A DNA stretch of 64,000 bases from the NCBI GenBank assembly GCA_029718625.1, contig CM056397.1, forward strand, positions 4,860,590 through 4,924,589, given 5' to 3'. Positions 24,810 through 35,097 of the stretch are shown piece by piece; position 1 is the first letter of the stretch, and each line of letters opens with the position of its first letter. Below the pieces are notes generated by a model, which saw only the letters and a list, made by a program, of their open reading frames with translations, ran no database searches and was not told where the DNA came from. A program made the position numbers and the translations under genes. The stretch is from Synaphobranchus kaupii. Taxonomy: Eukaryota; Chordata; Actinopteri; Anguilliformes; Synaphobranchidae.

Positions 24810-25336
24810 ATGGCCTCCAACAATCCTTCAGAGGCGAGGATTCAAATGGCTGCGCTCTTGAGTGACTTTTATTTAAAGGAAGCCAAGGTAAGTTTTTTCA
24901 TATTAGGGTTATTTCAGAATTCTACTCAAGACTAATGAGTTCATTAGCACTATTGAATAATACAAGGTCCTACCTCCTGGGACAAGTTAACGGCAAAGAT
25001 TGCCAATGCACTTGGTCTATACTAAATCAGACCATGCAGCAGTTAACAGTAACATTAGCATCTTCGTTGCTGTTCCTTCAACAATTTTATAAAGGCAATG
25101 TTTACTGATTTTGAATTTTCCAAAAACAGGCAGCAGTGCACAAGGAGAAGGCTACAAGTTCACATGAAGAAGCCTCTTTTCAATGGCGGAAAAGAGATGG
25201 TGCAGGAAATCCTGTGGTCAGAAGGAGGACTAGGAGCAGATGCGGGGAGAAACGTGGAGGGATAAAATGTCAGGCTTCAGCTTTTTTTCTGAAATTCTAC
25301 AAATTTTGTAAACTAATTTTAAGCGTAGTTAAGTAA
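24810..25336 (+). CDS. Candidate first exons of the KDZ-type gene
   Basis: ATG at 24810 opens 26 codons (MASNNPSEARIQMAALLSDF...) to a consensus donor at 24887/24888. The next exon starts at 25130 in phase 0, encodes a short basic region rich in R and K (RRRTRSRCGEKRGG), and stays open to TAA 25334-25336 unless it splices earlier. No domain is recognised. I link it to the KDZ exons at 29.6-44.7 kb only by strand and by the spacing of later phase-compatible exons, so it may be separate. Confidence 0.35.
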
Positions 25337-25421
25337 AACTATCCGTAAAGCACCAATCCACAACTGCTGCAAGTGGAGTTTGAAGTATTGCAATAACATA
25401 GTTCAAATGACAACATTGTTT

Positions 25422-25646
25422 TACATTACATTACATTACATTATAGGCTTTTAGCAGACGCTCTTATCCAGAGCGACTTACACAACTTCTTATTACATTT
25501 ATCCATTTATACAGCTGGATATATACTGAAGCAATTCAGGTTAAGTACCTTGCTCAAGGGTACAACGGCAGTGTCCTACCTGGGAATCGAACCTGCAACC
25601 TTTCGGTTACAAGTCCAGTTCCTTAACCATTATACTACACTGCCGT
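25422..25646 (-). mobile_element. tRNA-derived SINE
   Basis: On the minus strand it begins with a tRNA-like head (GGCAGTGTAGTATAATGGTT for box A, then GGTTCGATTCCC for box B). A body with GTCGCTCTGGATAAGAGCGT follows, and it ends in an (AATGT)n tail. This is a very common fish SINE design. It lies between candidate exons of the KDZ-type gene. Confidence 0.75.
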
Positions 25647-26454
25647 TTTATACTACTCTACTGGCAACCAATATCTTGCTACTGTTTGTGGCTTGCTCTA
25701 TAGAGATTCAGAGCTCAGCAACATTGCCCATGAGTGTAGTTTTGGTTAAACATTCATAATGCGAAGTGCTGACGTGGCCATGATACCATTTCCACACTTA
25801 CGGGTTGCCGCTATAAAAGTTTTGGGGTATCTTGGTGATTTATAGTATCCGAATAGGTTGCTGCAAATGGAGGTCTCTAGTTATGCCACTTGTAGCAAAA
25901 ACAAAATCCTGAGAAGAATCCTGTAAGAAACCCACCTGTTTTTTTTTAGAACTTAAAGGGTTCTACTTGACTTTAGGGCTTTTCCCCAGAACCAAAAAAA
26001 GGTTCTCCAAACTATATGGCTCTGTCCTTAAAGGGTAAGCACCAGGTAATGGACAACCTTTATATTTACAAACTAGACCGGTATTTAGATAACAATATCA
26101 AGTTATTTTTTCATATAACTACATGGAAATTATATAAAATTAGCGAAGTTTGAAAAAACCGTTGAAAAATCCGCTGACAATAGAATCATAGATGTATGGC
26201 GTCATACGTGGAGGAAGTGCAAATATTTCCCTATTGTACATACAGTAATGTGTACAATATTGGTCTGTAAATGTAAATTGTAAATTTAAATTTGCTATAT
26301 TTGCAATGCCCTGGAACCCTTTCTAGTTTTATATGTGAAATTGAATGTATATCGGTGGTAGAAGTGTCCCGGTATGCACTTATGCAGAGCTTGGCTCGGA
26401 CTGGGTGTCTAACTGGGGTGGGGGGCTTGTTATAGCGCCTATCGGTATACAACA

Positions 26455-26627
26455 ATGGCAGACACCCACTAATAATCAGACAGTTCTGAGGAGGAAGAGG
26501 AATTTCAGTTTTTTGAGCAGGGACAAAAGTGCAAAGATGTGTTTATTGAGCCGTTTAGCTTTGAACCTGACGCAGAAAATCATCCAACAGACAATGGACA
26601 ATTGAATCACGTTGGAAGATCAGACTG
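26455..26627 (+). pseudogene. Retained first exon of TTAA element copy 2
   Basis: ATG at 26455 is followed after five codons by two adjacent stops (TAA TAA at 26470-26475). The same frame then stays open to a donor at 26627/26628. It encodes an acidic start (SDSSEEEEEFQFFEQ), PFSFEPDAENH, and ends within a Trp codon. The design (acidic run, aromatic-FEP, split near the end) parallels exon 3379-3531. The tandem stops make it a pseudogene unless another start is used. Confidence 0.5.
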
Positions 26628-27269
26628 GTATAACGTTAGCTAGTTGTGTTAGCTAACTGTTTCTGTGAGAAAAGTTGAAAACTGTCTCTGTGCATTGGTA
26701 TGGTTAGACACTAAAGATTTTTTCCCACTGGCCATCTGATGGCCCACACACATATTGCATAGCCTAGCGATAATGTTAGCTAACTAAGACTGAGATGCAT
26801 AACATTAGCAAGCTAACGTTAAGTTAATGCAGTAAGCTAAGCTACTAGCTAGCTACTGAGATCATGTATAAGCAAAGTTAACGTTAGCTAACGTTAGTTC
26901 AATTAATCGACAATTAACATTAAGGAAACCGAAACGTTTTTGTCACTCGAATAGCGTGCAGTCTCCCGACTTTTTGTGGATTTCAAGGAGCCGAGGGAAC
27001 GATCAGAAAGCTGGACGACTATGAGCGAGAAAGACAATTGGCATATTACACCATGAAGATTCTGATCATCCTTGTACTGCGTTGCTGTTTCATCCGGGCA
27101 AAGTTTTTATTGTAAAAACTGTGGAATGTGGAAACACATTTTAAACAGTGATATCCAACATTTGTATAACATTAATATACTTTATGATTACGTAATCTTA
27201 TACCAGAGTCATTTTTCTTTCACATTTTTTGAATTTCCAGCGTTTTAAATTATCTGGTGCTTACACTTT

Positions 27270-29624
27270 CAGGGCTCGAAATTGCGACCGTTTTGGTCGC
27301 ATATGCTCCCGAAATTTAATCTGTGCGACCTCAAAATATAATTGGGAGCATTTATGCGAGTGCAAATAATTGTTCTGGTGCGACCTTTTTTTTTCTTCTT
27401 TTTCCCCCCCCAGTCGAACGTCCCTTTCTCTGTACATTTGCTAGTTAGTACATTCAGTATGTGCCTTGTGAGCTGACAGTGACCATTCTAACCAATAAAA
27501 CGTGAGCTTGACGTTCTTACCTTTAATGCTGATTGGTTAAGAAACCTTCAATCACTCCCTTTCACGGCACTCCACTGTCACGTGACACAGAGAGCTAACA
27601 CGTTAACTAATGTTACCTGAAGACAAAAGTTTATTATCAATTTATTAACGTTACCTAACTAGCTAAATTGGTAATGTTAGCTAGCGTTATCGAAAGCTAA
27701 CAATATGAAGCGAACGATTACGGAATTTTTTAGTAACGTTAACGTTACTAAAAATGTAACAGATGCAGTGGTGCCGGAATCATTTCAAAAGTGCGGGGCC
27801 AAAACATTTTTTTTCATTCATATTATACTATATATATATAGGCTATATATACAAAACCGTGTGCAAATTGTGAAAAAAACAGATGAGGCATCCGCGCACA
27901 TGTACACGTGGGTTAGGCTATACAACATCTGCACGCAGTCTTTTACCGGAATATGCAGGACATCATGTTGATTTTTCGAGGCATTTGTGAGAATCGTATA
28001 CCCTATGTTCAAATTATCACATAAAGCCTAATAACGTACAGGAATCAATTACCATGCACTTTACTTAGGTCTACATCATTTAGATGTAGCTTTCCTGAAT
28101 GTAGCTATGGCAGAATTTAACAACAAACAAGTTTGCAAGCAATACGAGGAGTGAATAAGCCTGTGCTACATATTCTCCTTTAAAACAGTTCATGAAGGAA
28201 GTGGATTAATAGGCTACCCTTTTAGTATTCTCAGTCTAGCGCTATGGCTAGGTTGACGTTGTTTTCCCGAAGCTAGACTATGCTTGTTAGTAGAGATCTT
28301 ATTAAAAGACTTAGGCTACTACAGATTCCTTCTCTTGGGCTATTAGCTTTTATTCTGGCATATATGCGATCGCTTATTTAGGACATTATTAACAAGGGCG
28401 TTACTTTCTGTTCTGTTTTTTTGATGGTTTTGAGATAGATGTGCGCTGCTGACTGAACACATCCACATTACTGATTGCTTGCTGCTCCTCGGCGGCCACG
28501 GCAGCGTTACTGTTCTGTAAACTCGTAGGCCTAGTTTAGGTTAATTGACAAAGTAAGGCTTGTATCTTGTAGGGCTACATTATGAATTCTGACGTTAGCT
28601 AATCAATTATACAATCATATAGCTTAAGCTACAGTGTGCGAATTGATAGGGGAATATGAGAAAAAGAAAAGGGTAGGCTATATAGCCTATTAAGTTACTT
28701 CCATTATGCATTATTGTAAAGTGGTAGCTGAGCTACCAAAGCTCACTCCTCATATTGTTTGTTGTTAAATTATACCATAGCCAAATTCAGAAAAGCTGCA
28801 TCTAAATGCTGTAGACCTAAATAAAGTTTCCGGCACTTTATTAGCCTAATTTTAGCATAGGCTACGATTCTCAGAAATGCCTCGCAAATCAACGTGATTC
28901 AGAATCAGAATCAGAATCAGAATCAGAAATCAGAATCAGAAATTCGTTGATTAGGCTGGTGGCCGTGGGGAAAAAACTGTTGGTAAAGACGAGTGTGCAT
29001 GAAGGTTAGGCTGTGTCCCTTCTATAGGCTACTATTGAGTAACGTTATGATAGTTGAGTAGGCCTAGCCTACACTGGATGAGAACGTTAAGCAGGCGAAA
29101 TGTTCTCTAAATGTAGTGTGCTTAAAATCCACAAATAATATACTTCCGAGTTTTCGCTGATAATAGTAGCCTATGGAGGATATTTTTTTCACATACTGCA
29201 TGTCACTAAACAGTATACAGTAGCCTAAGCAGTATACAGTAGGCCTATGCTATTACGCAGGATGCAGACCATTCGGACACAGCAATGCACACAGCGAATG
29301 GAGTTTTTGCTTCCGGAACCTAAGCCTCACGTTTCCACTCTATGCAGCCTCGCAGTCTACATAATTGCAGCGGGTGCCGTCTGAAATGAAACAATGCTGT
29401 GCTACATTGTAGTTAGTTTATCTCGTCTATCGCCCCAATAATGTAACTAAATGGAGCAACATTGTTACCCCGCCCACTGATTGCCGTATACAACCCGATA
29501 CAACAAAATATTGTTGGTGCTCCTTACATTTTGGTGGGTGCTCCTACATTTTTGCTGGTGCTCCTAACTTTTTGAAGTTGGGAGCACCAGTGCTACCAAG
29601 TAAAAAAGTTAATTTCGAGCCCTG
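27270..29624 (+). mobile_element. hAT transposon, internally degenerate
   Basis: Termini CAGGGCTCGAAATTGCG and TTAATTTCGAGCCCTG are inverted and typical of hAT elements. They are flanked by ACTTT on both sides (5 bp; hATs usually give 8 bp, so 3 bases may have been lost). The only coding trace is MKRTITEFF at 27705, a usual hAT transposase beginning. The core and dimerisation domain are absent. A CAGAAT microsatellite lies at about 28893-28935. Confidence 0.7.
27705..27794 (+). pseudogene. hAT transposase N-terminal remnant
   Basis: Starts MKRTITEFFSNVNV and runs about 30 meaningful codons before the match to the family style fades. The MKR-x-I-x-x-FF opening is common in animal hAT transposases. 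No BED zinc finger or catalytic region follows within 1.8 kb. Confidence 0.45.
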
Positions 29625-29641
29625 ACTTTAATGTTTTACAG

Positions 29642-30362
29642 TCACACCTAGAAGCCCAAATGATCCACAACTGACACCCATGGAGGATTTTAAAGCTCAA
29701 GAACACTTTGGTAAGAATATCTTCTTATATACTTTTCACACTGTACATAGTTAGTTAAAGTTAGCTTTTCACACTGTACATTGTTAACCCATGGATAAAT
29801 CTCAACCCAGGGTTAACAATTTGCACTGCATCTTGTCAAATGTCAGTTGATACACGTGAACAATGTTTACATTCTAGAATGAAATGATTACAACAGAAAT
29901 ACGTTACAAATACGCTCTAAACCAATGCACACTGCTCTAGGCTAAGAGATATTTTAGCCCTGGGCTAAGCGAGTGTTCACACCTGCACAGTCTAAAGTGG
30001 GCTAGCATCAACCTTAGCCCTGGGCTAGTTGACCCTGCTCCGGAGCAGGGTTAGCACCGACTTTTCAGGGTTAGCCCCAGCAATCTCCCCAAACACAGTG
30101 CCAAAATAGCCAGTGTGAAATGGGGTCATACTGTAGTTACTGTAATACTGATCTTAATGCATTCAGGTCAATTGTCATTTCTTTAACAGACCGAAACATG
30201 CAGAGACTTTGTGACATCCTGAAGTCCTGCCCAGTTGTGCCCGATGAGCTCCAACCGAGCACCTCCTCAAGTTGGCCCTTGCGCCAGTCAGCAGCCCAAT
30301 AACGGTGGAAAGAGGCTCGCCCTTACCACCTAAAATGTCTGCTGGAAACAGAACTATGCTGT
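29642..30362 (+). pseudogene. KDZ-type gene exons cut by the retrovirus
   Basis: The exon at 29642-29710 ends with one base of a codon. The next exon, from 30190, completes it in phase (GG|AC junction) and reads DRNMQRLCDILKSCPVVPDE. A frame change occurs near 30265, after which the frame holding LAPVSSPITVERG runs to the retroviral left target copy (CGCT, 30363-30366). The same frame continues past the 3' LTR at 40009-40034 to a donor (AATAAG|GTGCCG). The virus therefore sits inside a coding exon. Membership in the KDZ gene is inferred from order and strand. Confidence 0.45.
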
Positions 30363-30366
30363 CGCT

Positions 30367-30879
30367 TGTGAAGGAATTTTCTGTTTTACAATGTGTGTGT
30401 ATTAACATAGAGACAATCACATGATTATCATTAAGCATTTAATATAACAGATCAATTATATATTGAGTTAAGTAATTAAACAATGTATTCTCTGTGAACA
30501 CTGAGTAGGCCGTGGTTCACTCCCTCTGTGTCTCTCCTTCACAATCTGCAGAGACAGGCAGTCTGTGAGATGGATGTTTTCGTTACTTGGTTAGAGGTTA
30601 TTGAAAGACTAGAAAGACTAAACACCAAGAAATGGATAACCTTGTCTCTATGTTTAGAAACCGCCCCTTGTGGCAAATCAGTAAAGCAATGATAGATTGT
30701 GTATAAATCTCCTCTGTATTCTGTTTCTCAAGTTAGAGAGATTCTGGTGAGACTCTCTCTCATTCTGAGTTTATCTCAAATAAACTGAAATTATTTTTCT
30801 TATTCTATTACATGGTTTTGTTGTGGTTCTGTTTGAACAGACTTGCTCACTATGGGTTGAAAGGGAAAAATCCACGACA
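30367..30879 (+). repeat. ERV 5' LTR (513 bp)
   Basis: Starts TGTGAAGGAATTTTC and ends AAAAATCCACGACA. TATAAA occurs in 'gtgtataaatctcc' near 30701 and AATAAA in 'tcaaataaactg' near 30778, placing the U3/R/U5 borders in the usual order. Confidence 0.92.
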
Positions 30880-30882
30880 ATA

Positions 30883-30900
30883 TGGCGTAGTCGGCAGGAT
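30883..30900 (+). promoter_or_regulatory. Primer-binding site, tRNA-Ser type
   Basis: TGGCGTAGTCGGCAGGAT lies three bases after the LTR. It is the complement of CCA plus the 3' end of vertebrate tRNA-Ser (AGA/TGA group: ATCCTGCCGACTACG), 18 of 18 as I recall that tRNA. A candidate splice donor (GAG|GTAACT) lies downstream at 31010. Confidence 0.8.
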
Positions 30901-31302
30901 TGCTAACTTGATTTTCTCCTACGCAGATTTCTCTCAAGTCGGAACGGCTTAGACAGTGCACTGCCGGGAGTTCAAACCCCGAGACCGCAACCCACTTTCT
31001 CACAGAGAGGTAACTGTAACCAGTCACCTAGAGGAAGGACGGCGGCGACCGGACCGAGGAGAGTAAGACGTCTCTCTGGGGTGATCAATACGCAATCCAT
31101 AGAAAGAGAATCACAGGTGAGCCACCACAGCAAAACGTAACTTGAGGCTGTATTGTGCTCAAATTCTAAAGTTTGATTAGTGACCGACGGGTCCGTCACT
31201 CTGTGGAGTGATTCAAACTGTGGAGGCTGTATGCTGCTCCCACCCATGGACTAATATTTCTCTTTTTCTTTCTCTTGTAATGAGCTCTGAAACATTTTTG
31301 TA

Positions 31303-31581
31303 ATGTGGTATCATGTATTGTCAGTAGAGGCAAATGATATACACGGACCAGTACAGGAGAGGCATTTTTGCAGAGGAGATGATTATGGTCATTTATACCT
31401 GTACGAGACACTTAATGAGGTTGACGGATTTGGAAGTGGTTTTTCTGTTGTAGCTATACCTAGAGGTGAGTGGGTAAAAGAGAAGGAAACGGCATTAATA
31501 GAAGTTAGGCTAAACGTTCACCCTGAAAGTGAGGGCAATTATCCAGAGAATAATGCAGAATCTGAAACTGGTTCTGACTAA
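31303..31581 (+). CDS. ERV leader ORF of unknown function (92 aa)
   Basis: An ATG-to-TAA ORF of 92 codons lies between the primer-binding site and gag. The N-terminal half is mixed, with a GDDYGHLYLYETL segment; the C-terminal third is acidic (E/N/D-rich, ending ESETGSD). There is no signal peptide or membrane segment. A pyrimidine-rich tract (31261-31278) precedes it. It is unbroken while gag, pol and env are all broken. Position recalls orf-C of walleye dermal sarcoma virus; I see no sequence basis for homology. It could be chance in a short leader. Confidence 0.45.
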   Translation: MWYHVLSVEANDIHGPVQERHFCRGDDYGHLYLYETLNEVDGFGSGFSVVAIPRGEWVKEKETALIEVRLNVHPESEGNYPENNAESETGSD

Positions 31582-31694
31582 AATAGGCCTAATTTAAAAA
31601 ATAAATAAATAAAAATAAATTATTTTTTTTATTTAAAAAAAAGAAAACCTTAAAATTAAAAGGCATAGATTGGTTGTGGGACAAACGCACGAAA

Positions 31695-33412
31695 ATGGGT
31701 TCTAAAAATTCAAAGAAACAGGACTATTTACGGGTCCAATGAAAATAATGCATGACAAATATGGTCTGGCACACCAGCGTGTTAAATGGCAAAAGTTAGG
31801 TTTCCCTGAAAAAGGCTCTTTTAGCCTAAATCAGATTGATAACCTAAAAATGCGGCTGCGGTCATATGAGGTTAAAAATAGTAAACGTAAAAATAAATGG
31901 CAACCCGACTGGGATGTAGTAGATTTGTGGGAAAAGGAATCAAAATTAAGGCAGGAAAAACAGACCAAGGGAGAAAATAAAAATACTGTGGAGAAATCCC
32001 AACAAAGTAATTCAGTGCTATCTCCTGTTGTGCATTCCGGCGGCTCTTTGTATCCCAATGTAGCACAGCTTGCAAGCATACACAAAATTAACCTGGACTT
32101 GGACTGTCCTGCGTGTCCTCCAGCTTATATCCCACAGCAAGCGGCAGGAGCTCACGGACATCCCTCAGCCCCTGCTCTCCAGGCAGTGCATTCCAGTGCT
32201 GCTGCACAACCATCTGCGAGTGGGCCGGCGACCAGAGCGAGACCTGCAGCTTCAGTAGGCCCAGATTCCACAGTACAGGTAACTTCCCATAAGGGCGAAC
32301 TGCACGAGGTAGAGATACCTACCCCGCCGCACACCAGGGGAGGTACCGTGTACGGCCCGAAGACGTTGGCACTTGTGCCAGAACAGGACTCATCCGGGGG
32401 GCCTTCCACTGTTTTTGGCTGGGGGCCAGACACATACCCTATGCTAGAATGCCCCAATCCCAGGGCAGGACAAGACGACCAGGGTCCGACGGTCCTGGTA
32501 TATCGGCCCTGGAAGGTGTCGGAGTCACAGGCTGTCTGCGAAGATTTGCCGGATCCAACCCAGGTGGGTGGTGCCAAGTTCATGGAAGCTTTGAGAAATC
32601 TGGTAAGAACTTGTCACCCAACTGCAGGCGAATTACAAACTGTACTGATTAAGAAACTGAAGTTACGGTGGGGTAACGTAAGGGGTACTTGGTCTACGAA
32701 CCATCCATACAATGATGGTGCTACTTCTGAGTATGTGAAACAAATAGATACTTTGGAAACCAGTATGAAAACCGAATTCCCTGTTCGTCTGAACTGGGAA
32801 GCAGTCAGACAGGTTAAACAAAAGCCTGGTGAAACTGTTAATGATTTTATTGAGAGACTTTCAGAGAAGTACGACGCACACAGTGGAATGGACAAACCGG
32901 AAAACAGCGAGACTCTTACTCCGTACGAGACTCAGCTAACCCACTGTTTCCTGGATGGATTGGATAAACACCTTGCAACCGCTATTAAGACCTCCTGTGT
33001 AGGCTGGCAGACTCGGAGACTTAAGGACGTTCTCCGTTATGCTGTTCACTGCGAAGAACAGGACCGCGACAAGCAACACAAAGACAAAAAGAAGAGCGAC
33101 AAGATGACCTCTCAGCTGCAGCTGGCCCAGCTCCAGTCCTACCAGGGGAACCGAGACGGTGCCGGTGGACAGCAGCAGCAAAGGAGAGGCCGCGGCAGAC
33201 GTGGAGGACGGAATCAAGGGAACAGACAGAGACCCAACTCCATGGGACCCACTACCGTGGCGGATTATGATGTTTGCCGAAAATGTGGAAAAAAGGGACA
33301 TTGGGCTCGCGGTTGTAAATTTTCCGGTAATGCTGATAATTGGGACACAGCACCCCAAGGGAATGTTACTTTCCAACATCCTGGGGGTCAAACTGGATTA
33401 CCTGGACAATGA
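31695..33412 (+). pseudogene. gag: ERV gag (matrix-capsid-nucleocapsid), N-terminal frameshift
   Basis: ATG 31695 encodes MGSKNSKK, a myristoylation-type matrix start, but this frame ends at TGA 31739-31742 region. The main 557-codon frame (31739-33412) is shifted relative to it, so a small indel near 31735 separates them. A PPAY late-domain motif lies at about residue 127 of the main frame. A long P/A/S-rich linker follows, then a capsid region like gammaretroviral p30 (residues 280-440), a charged stretch, an RG-rich tract, and one zinc knuckle CRKCGKKGHWARGC near residue 512. It ends at TGA 33410-33412, in the same frame as the protease. Confidence 0.85.
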
Positions 33413-35096
33413 AGTTTTGTGGGGGACGAGGAAACGCATGCGGACAAGGAGGGTGAGTTTGCTGGGTTCCTTTACCATACGGCTCCAAATGCGTTACCAC
33501 TTTGGTCATTAAAAGTTGATGGGCGAGCATTAGACTTCATTGTGGATACGGGAGCTGGTCGGTCTGTAATAACAGCTAAATCATGGGATTCAAAACCTCC
33601 TCTTTTTAGTGGTAAAACCATGCTCTGCCAAGATGCTGGTGGAAATACCACGACAGAGAAATTTACAGCTCCATTACTGGTGCAAGATTTCAATACGGGC
33701 TCAAATATTACTTTGAAACATGCGTTCTTGTTCTCCCCTGTATGTCCGGTAAACTTGCTTGGCAGAGACTTAATGTGCAAATTAGGTCTGAGTGTGCAGT
33801 GTACTGATGACGGTTTAACTATTGACAGAGCTGCTACGGCAGAAACTCTAGAAATGTTTTACTATGCTTGGGATCTGGACAGATCCTCAGTCACAGCTAA
33901 AGCCATACAAATGGCCAGAACTGAATGGACAGGCACTGGCGACAGACTGACAGAATTACAACTACATGTAACAGCACATTTTAGTCGAGGTAGAGATTGG
34001 GAATTTGAAAAGAATTGGTACGGTGATTGTAAATTAAATTCAACATTGTTTTTGGTTGGTCGCGATTTCTGTGCATTGTCTGTACATTTGAGCTCAGCAC
34101 AGCAGCAATTCTATTCCATAGCGGGAAGTGCACCCCATGTTTCACTGTGCAAAGCCTCAAATAAAAAATGGGAGGACACAGGGCCATGGGTGAAATTATG
34201 TTTGGATACCACGGACTGGGAAAAGACAGGGGAATTTTCAAAATATTCTCCCTCTCTGCGTGTCACTGCGCATCAGTTTCCGAACTCTGTGACAGCTGTC
34301 TGCAGCATTCATGAGTTGTTGTGTGACACCCAAGCCTATTTGAATTTGTCAGACCCGAGATTTAGTGCAATTCCCTCTCAATTGTGGGCAACGTCCCAAA
34401 ATGATGTGCGGCTCATAGCTGGAATTACTCCACTTCAAGTAACCCCTAAATCTGAATACAGACCATGCAAACGTCAATATCCCCTATGCCCAGAAGCCGA
34501 AGACGGCATTGTCCCCGTATTTAATGCGTTGTTAGAAGCTGGTGTTGTGGTTCCCTGTCCTGACTCTCCATGTAACACTCCTATCTTGCCTGTAAAAAAG
34601 CCTGATGGGTCTTGGCGGTTCGTACAAGATTTACGAGCTGTGAACAGCGCCGTTCAACAGCGCGCTCCTGTTGTGCCTAACCCCACTACCATTCTTGCAC
34701 AGGTCCCGGGTAATGCTAAATATTTTTCTGTGATCGATCTAGTGAATGCATTCTTTAGTATTCCTGTTGATGTAAATTCCCAGTACTGGTTTGCCTTTAC
34801 ATTCAGGGAAAAAAGGTATACCTGGTCTCGGCTACCCCAGGGGTATGCTTAATCACCAGCAGTTTTTTCAGGAGCGCTGCAGGAAAACTTGGAACAGTTC
34901 CAGTTTTCTTCAGGCCAAAGTACTTTGATTCAATACGTTGATGATCTCCTCGTCTGCTCTCCAGACGAGCACAGCTGTATTCAGGATTCACTTGAACTGT
35001 TGACATTCCTAGCCACAGAGGGCCACAAAGTTAAACAGGAGAAACTGCAATTTGCGTTACCTACTTAGGACACACTATTTCCGCAGAAGGCAAATC
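33413..35096 (+). pseudogene. pol: ERV protease, extra domain and RT (N-terminal part of pol)
   Basis: Continues the gag frame after the TGA. Aspartic protease with D-T-G-A at about 33544. From about 33860 to 34400 comes a segment of about 170 residues absent from ordinary gammaretroviral pol, holding HVTA (His codon 33965) and HVSL (His codon 34136). RT fingers and palm follow from about 34430, with a LPQG segment just before a premature TAA at 34850-34852. The frame continues beyond to the catalytic YVDD (34934-34945) and meets TAG near 35066, where a one-base shift moves RT to the next frame. Inactive as it stands. Confidence 0.85.
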
Positions 35097-35097
35097 T

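Larger units (their letters stand above)
26032..29627 (+). mobile_element. Kolobok-like TTAA transposon (copy 2), hit by a hAT
   Basis: TTAA at 26028-26031 and 29628-29631. The left terminus AGGGTAAGCACCAGGTAAT is matched, inverted, by AGTGTAAGCACCAGATAAT at the right, where the last bases are displaced by a hAT insertion at 27270-29624. Removing the hAT leaves about 1.24 kb. The termini share AGG(A/G)TAAG with copy 1 at 2903-4020. An acidic first exon lies at 26455-26627. The element sits in an intron of the KDZ-type gene. Confidence 0.7.

Noticed and set aside
24810..25336. Treating this as a clear stand-alone gene
   Set aside because: Two short exons with no domain; listed only as candidate first exons of the KDZ-type gene.
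32152..32583. Antisense ORF in gag (143 aa)
   Set aside because: Shadow of the GC-rich gag linker; no independent start or splice evidence and no known domain.
32936..33391. Antisense ORF in gag (151 aa)
   Set aside because: Shadow of the nucleocapsid region; considered as an antisense protein gene, but nothing supports it.
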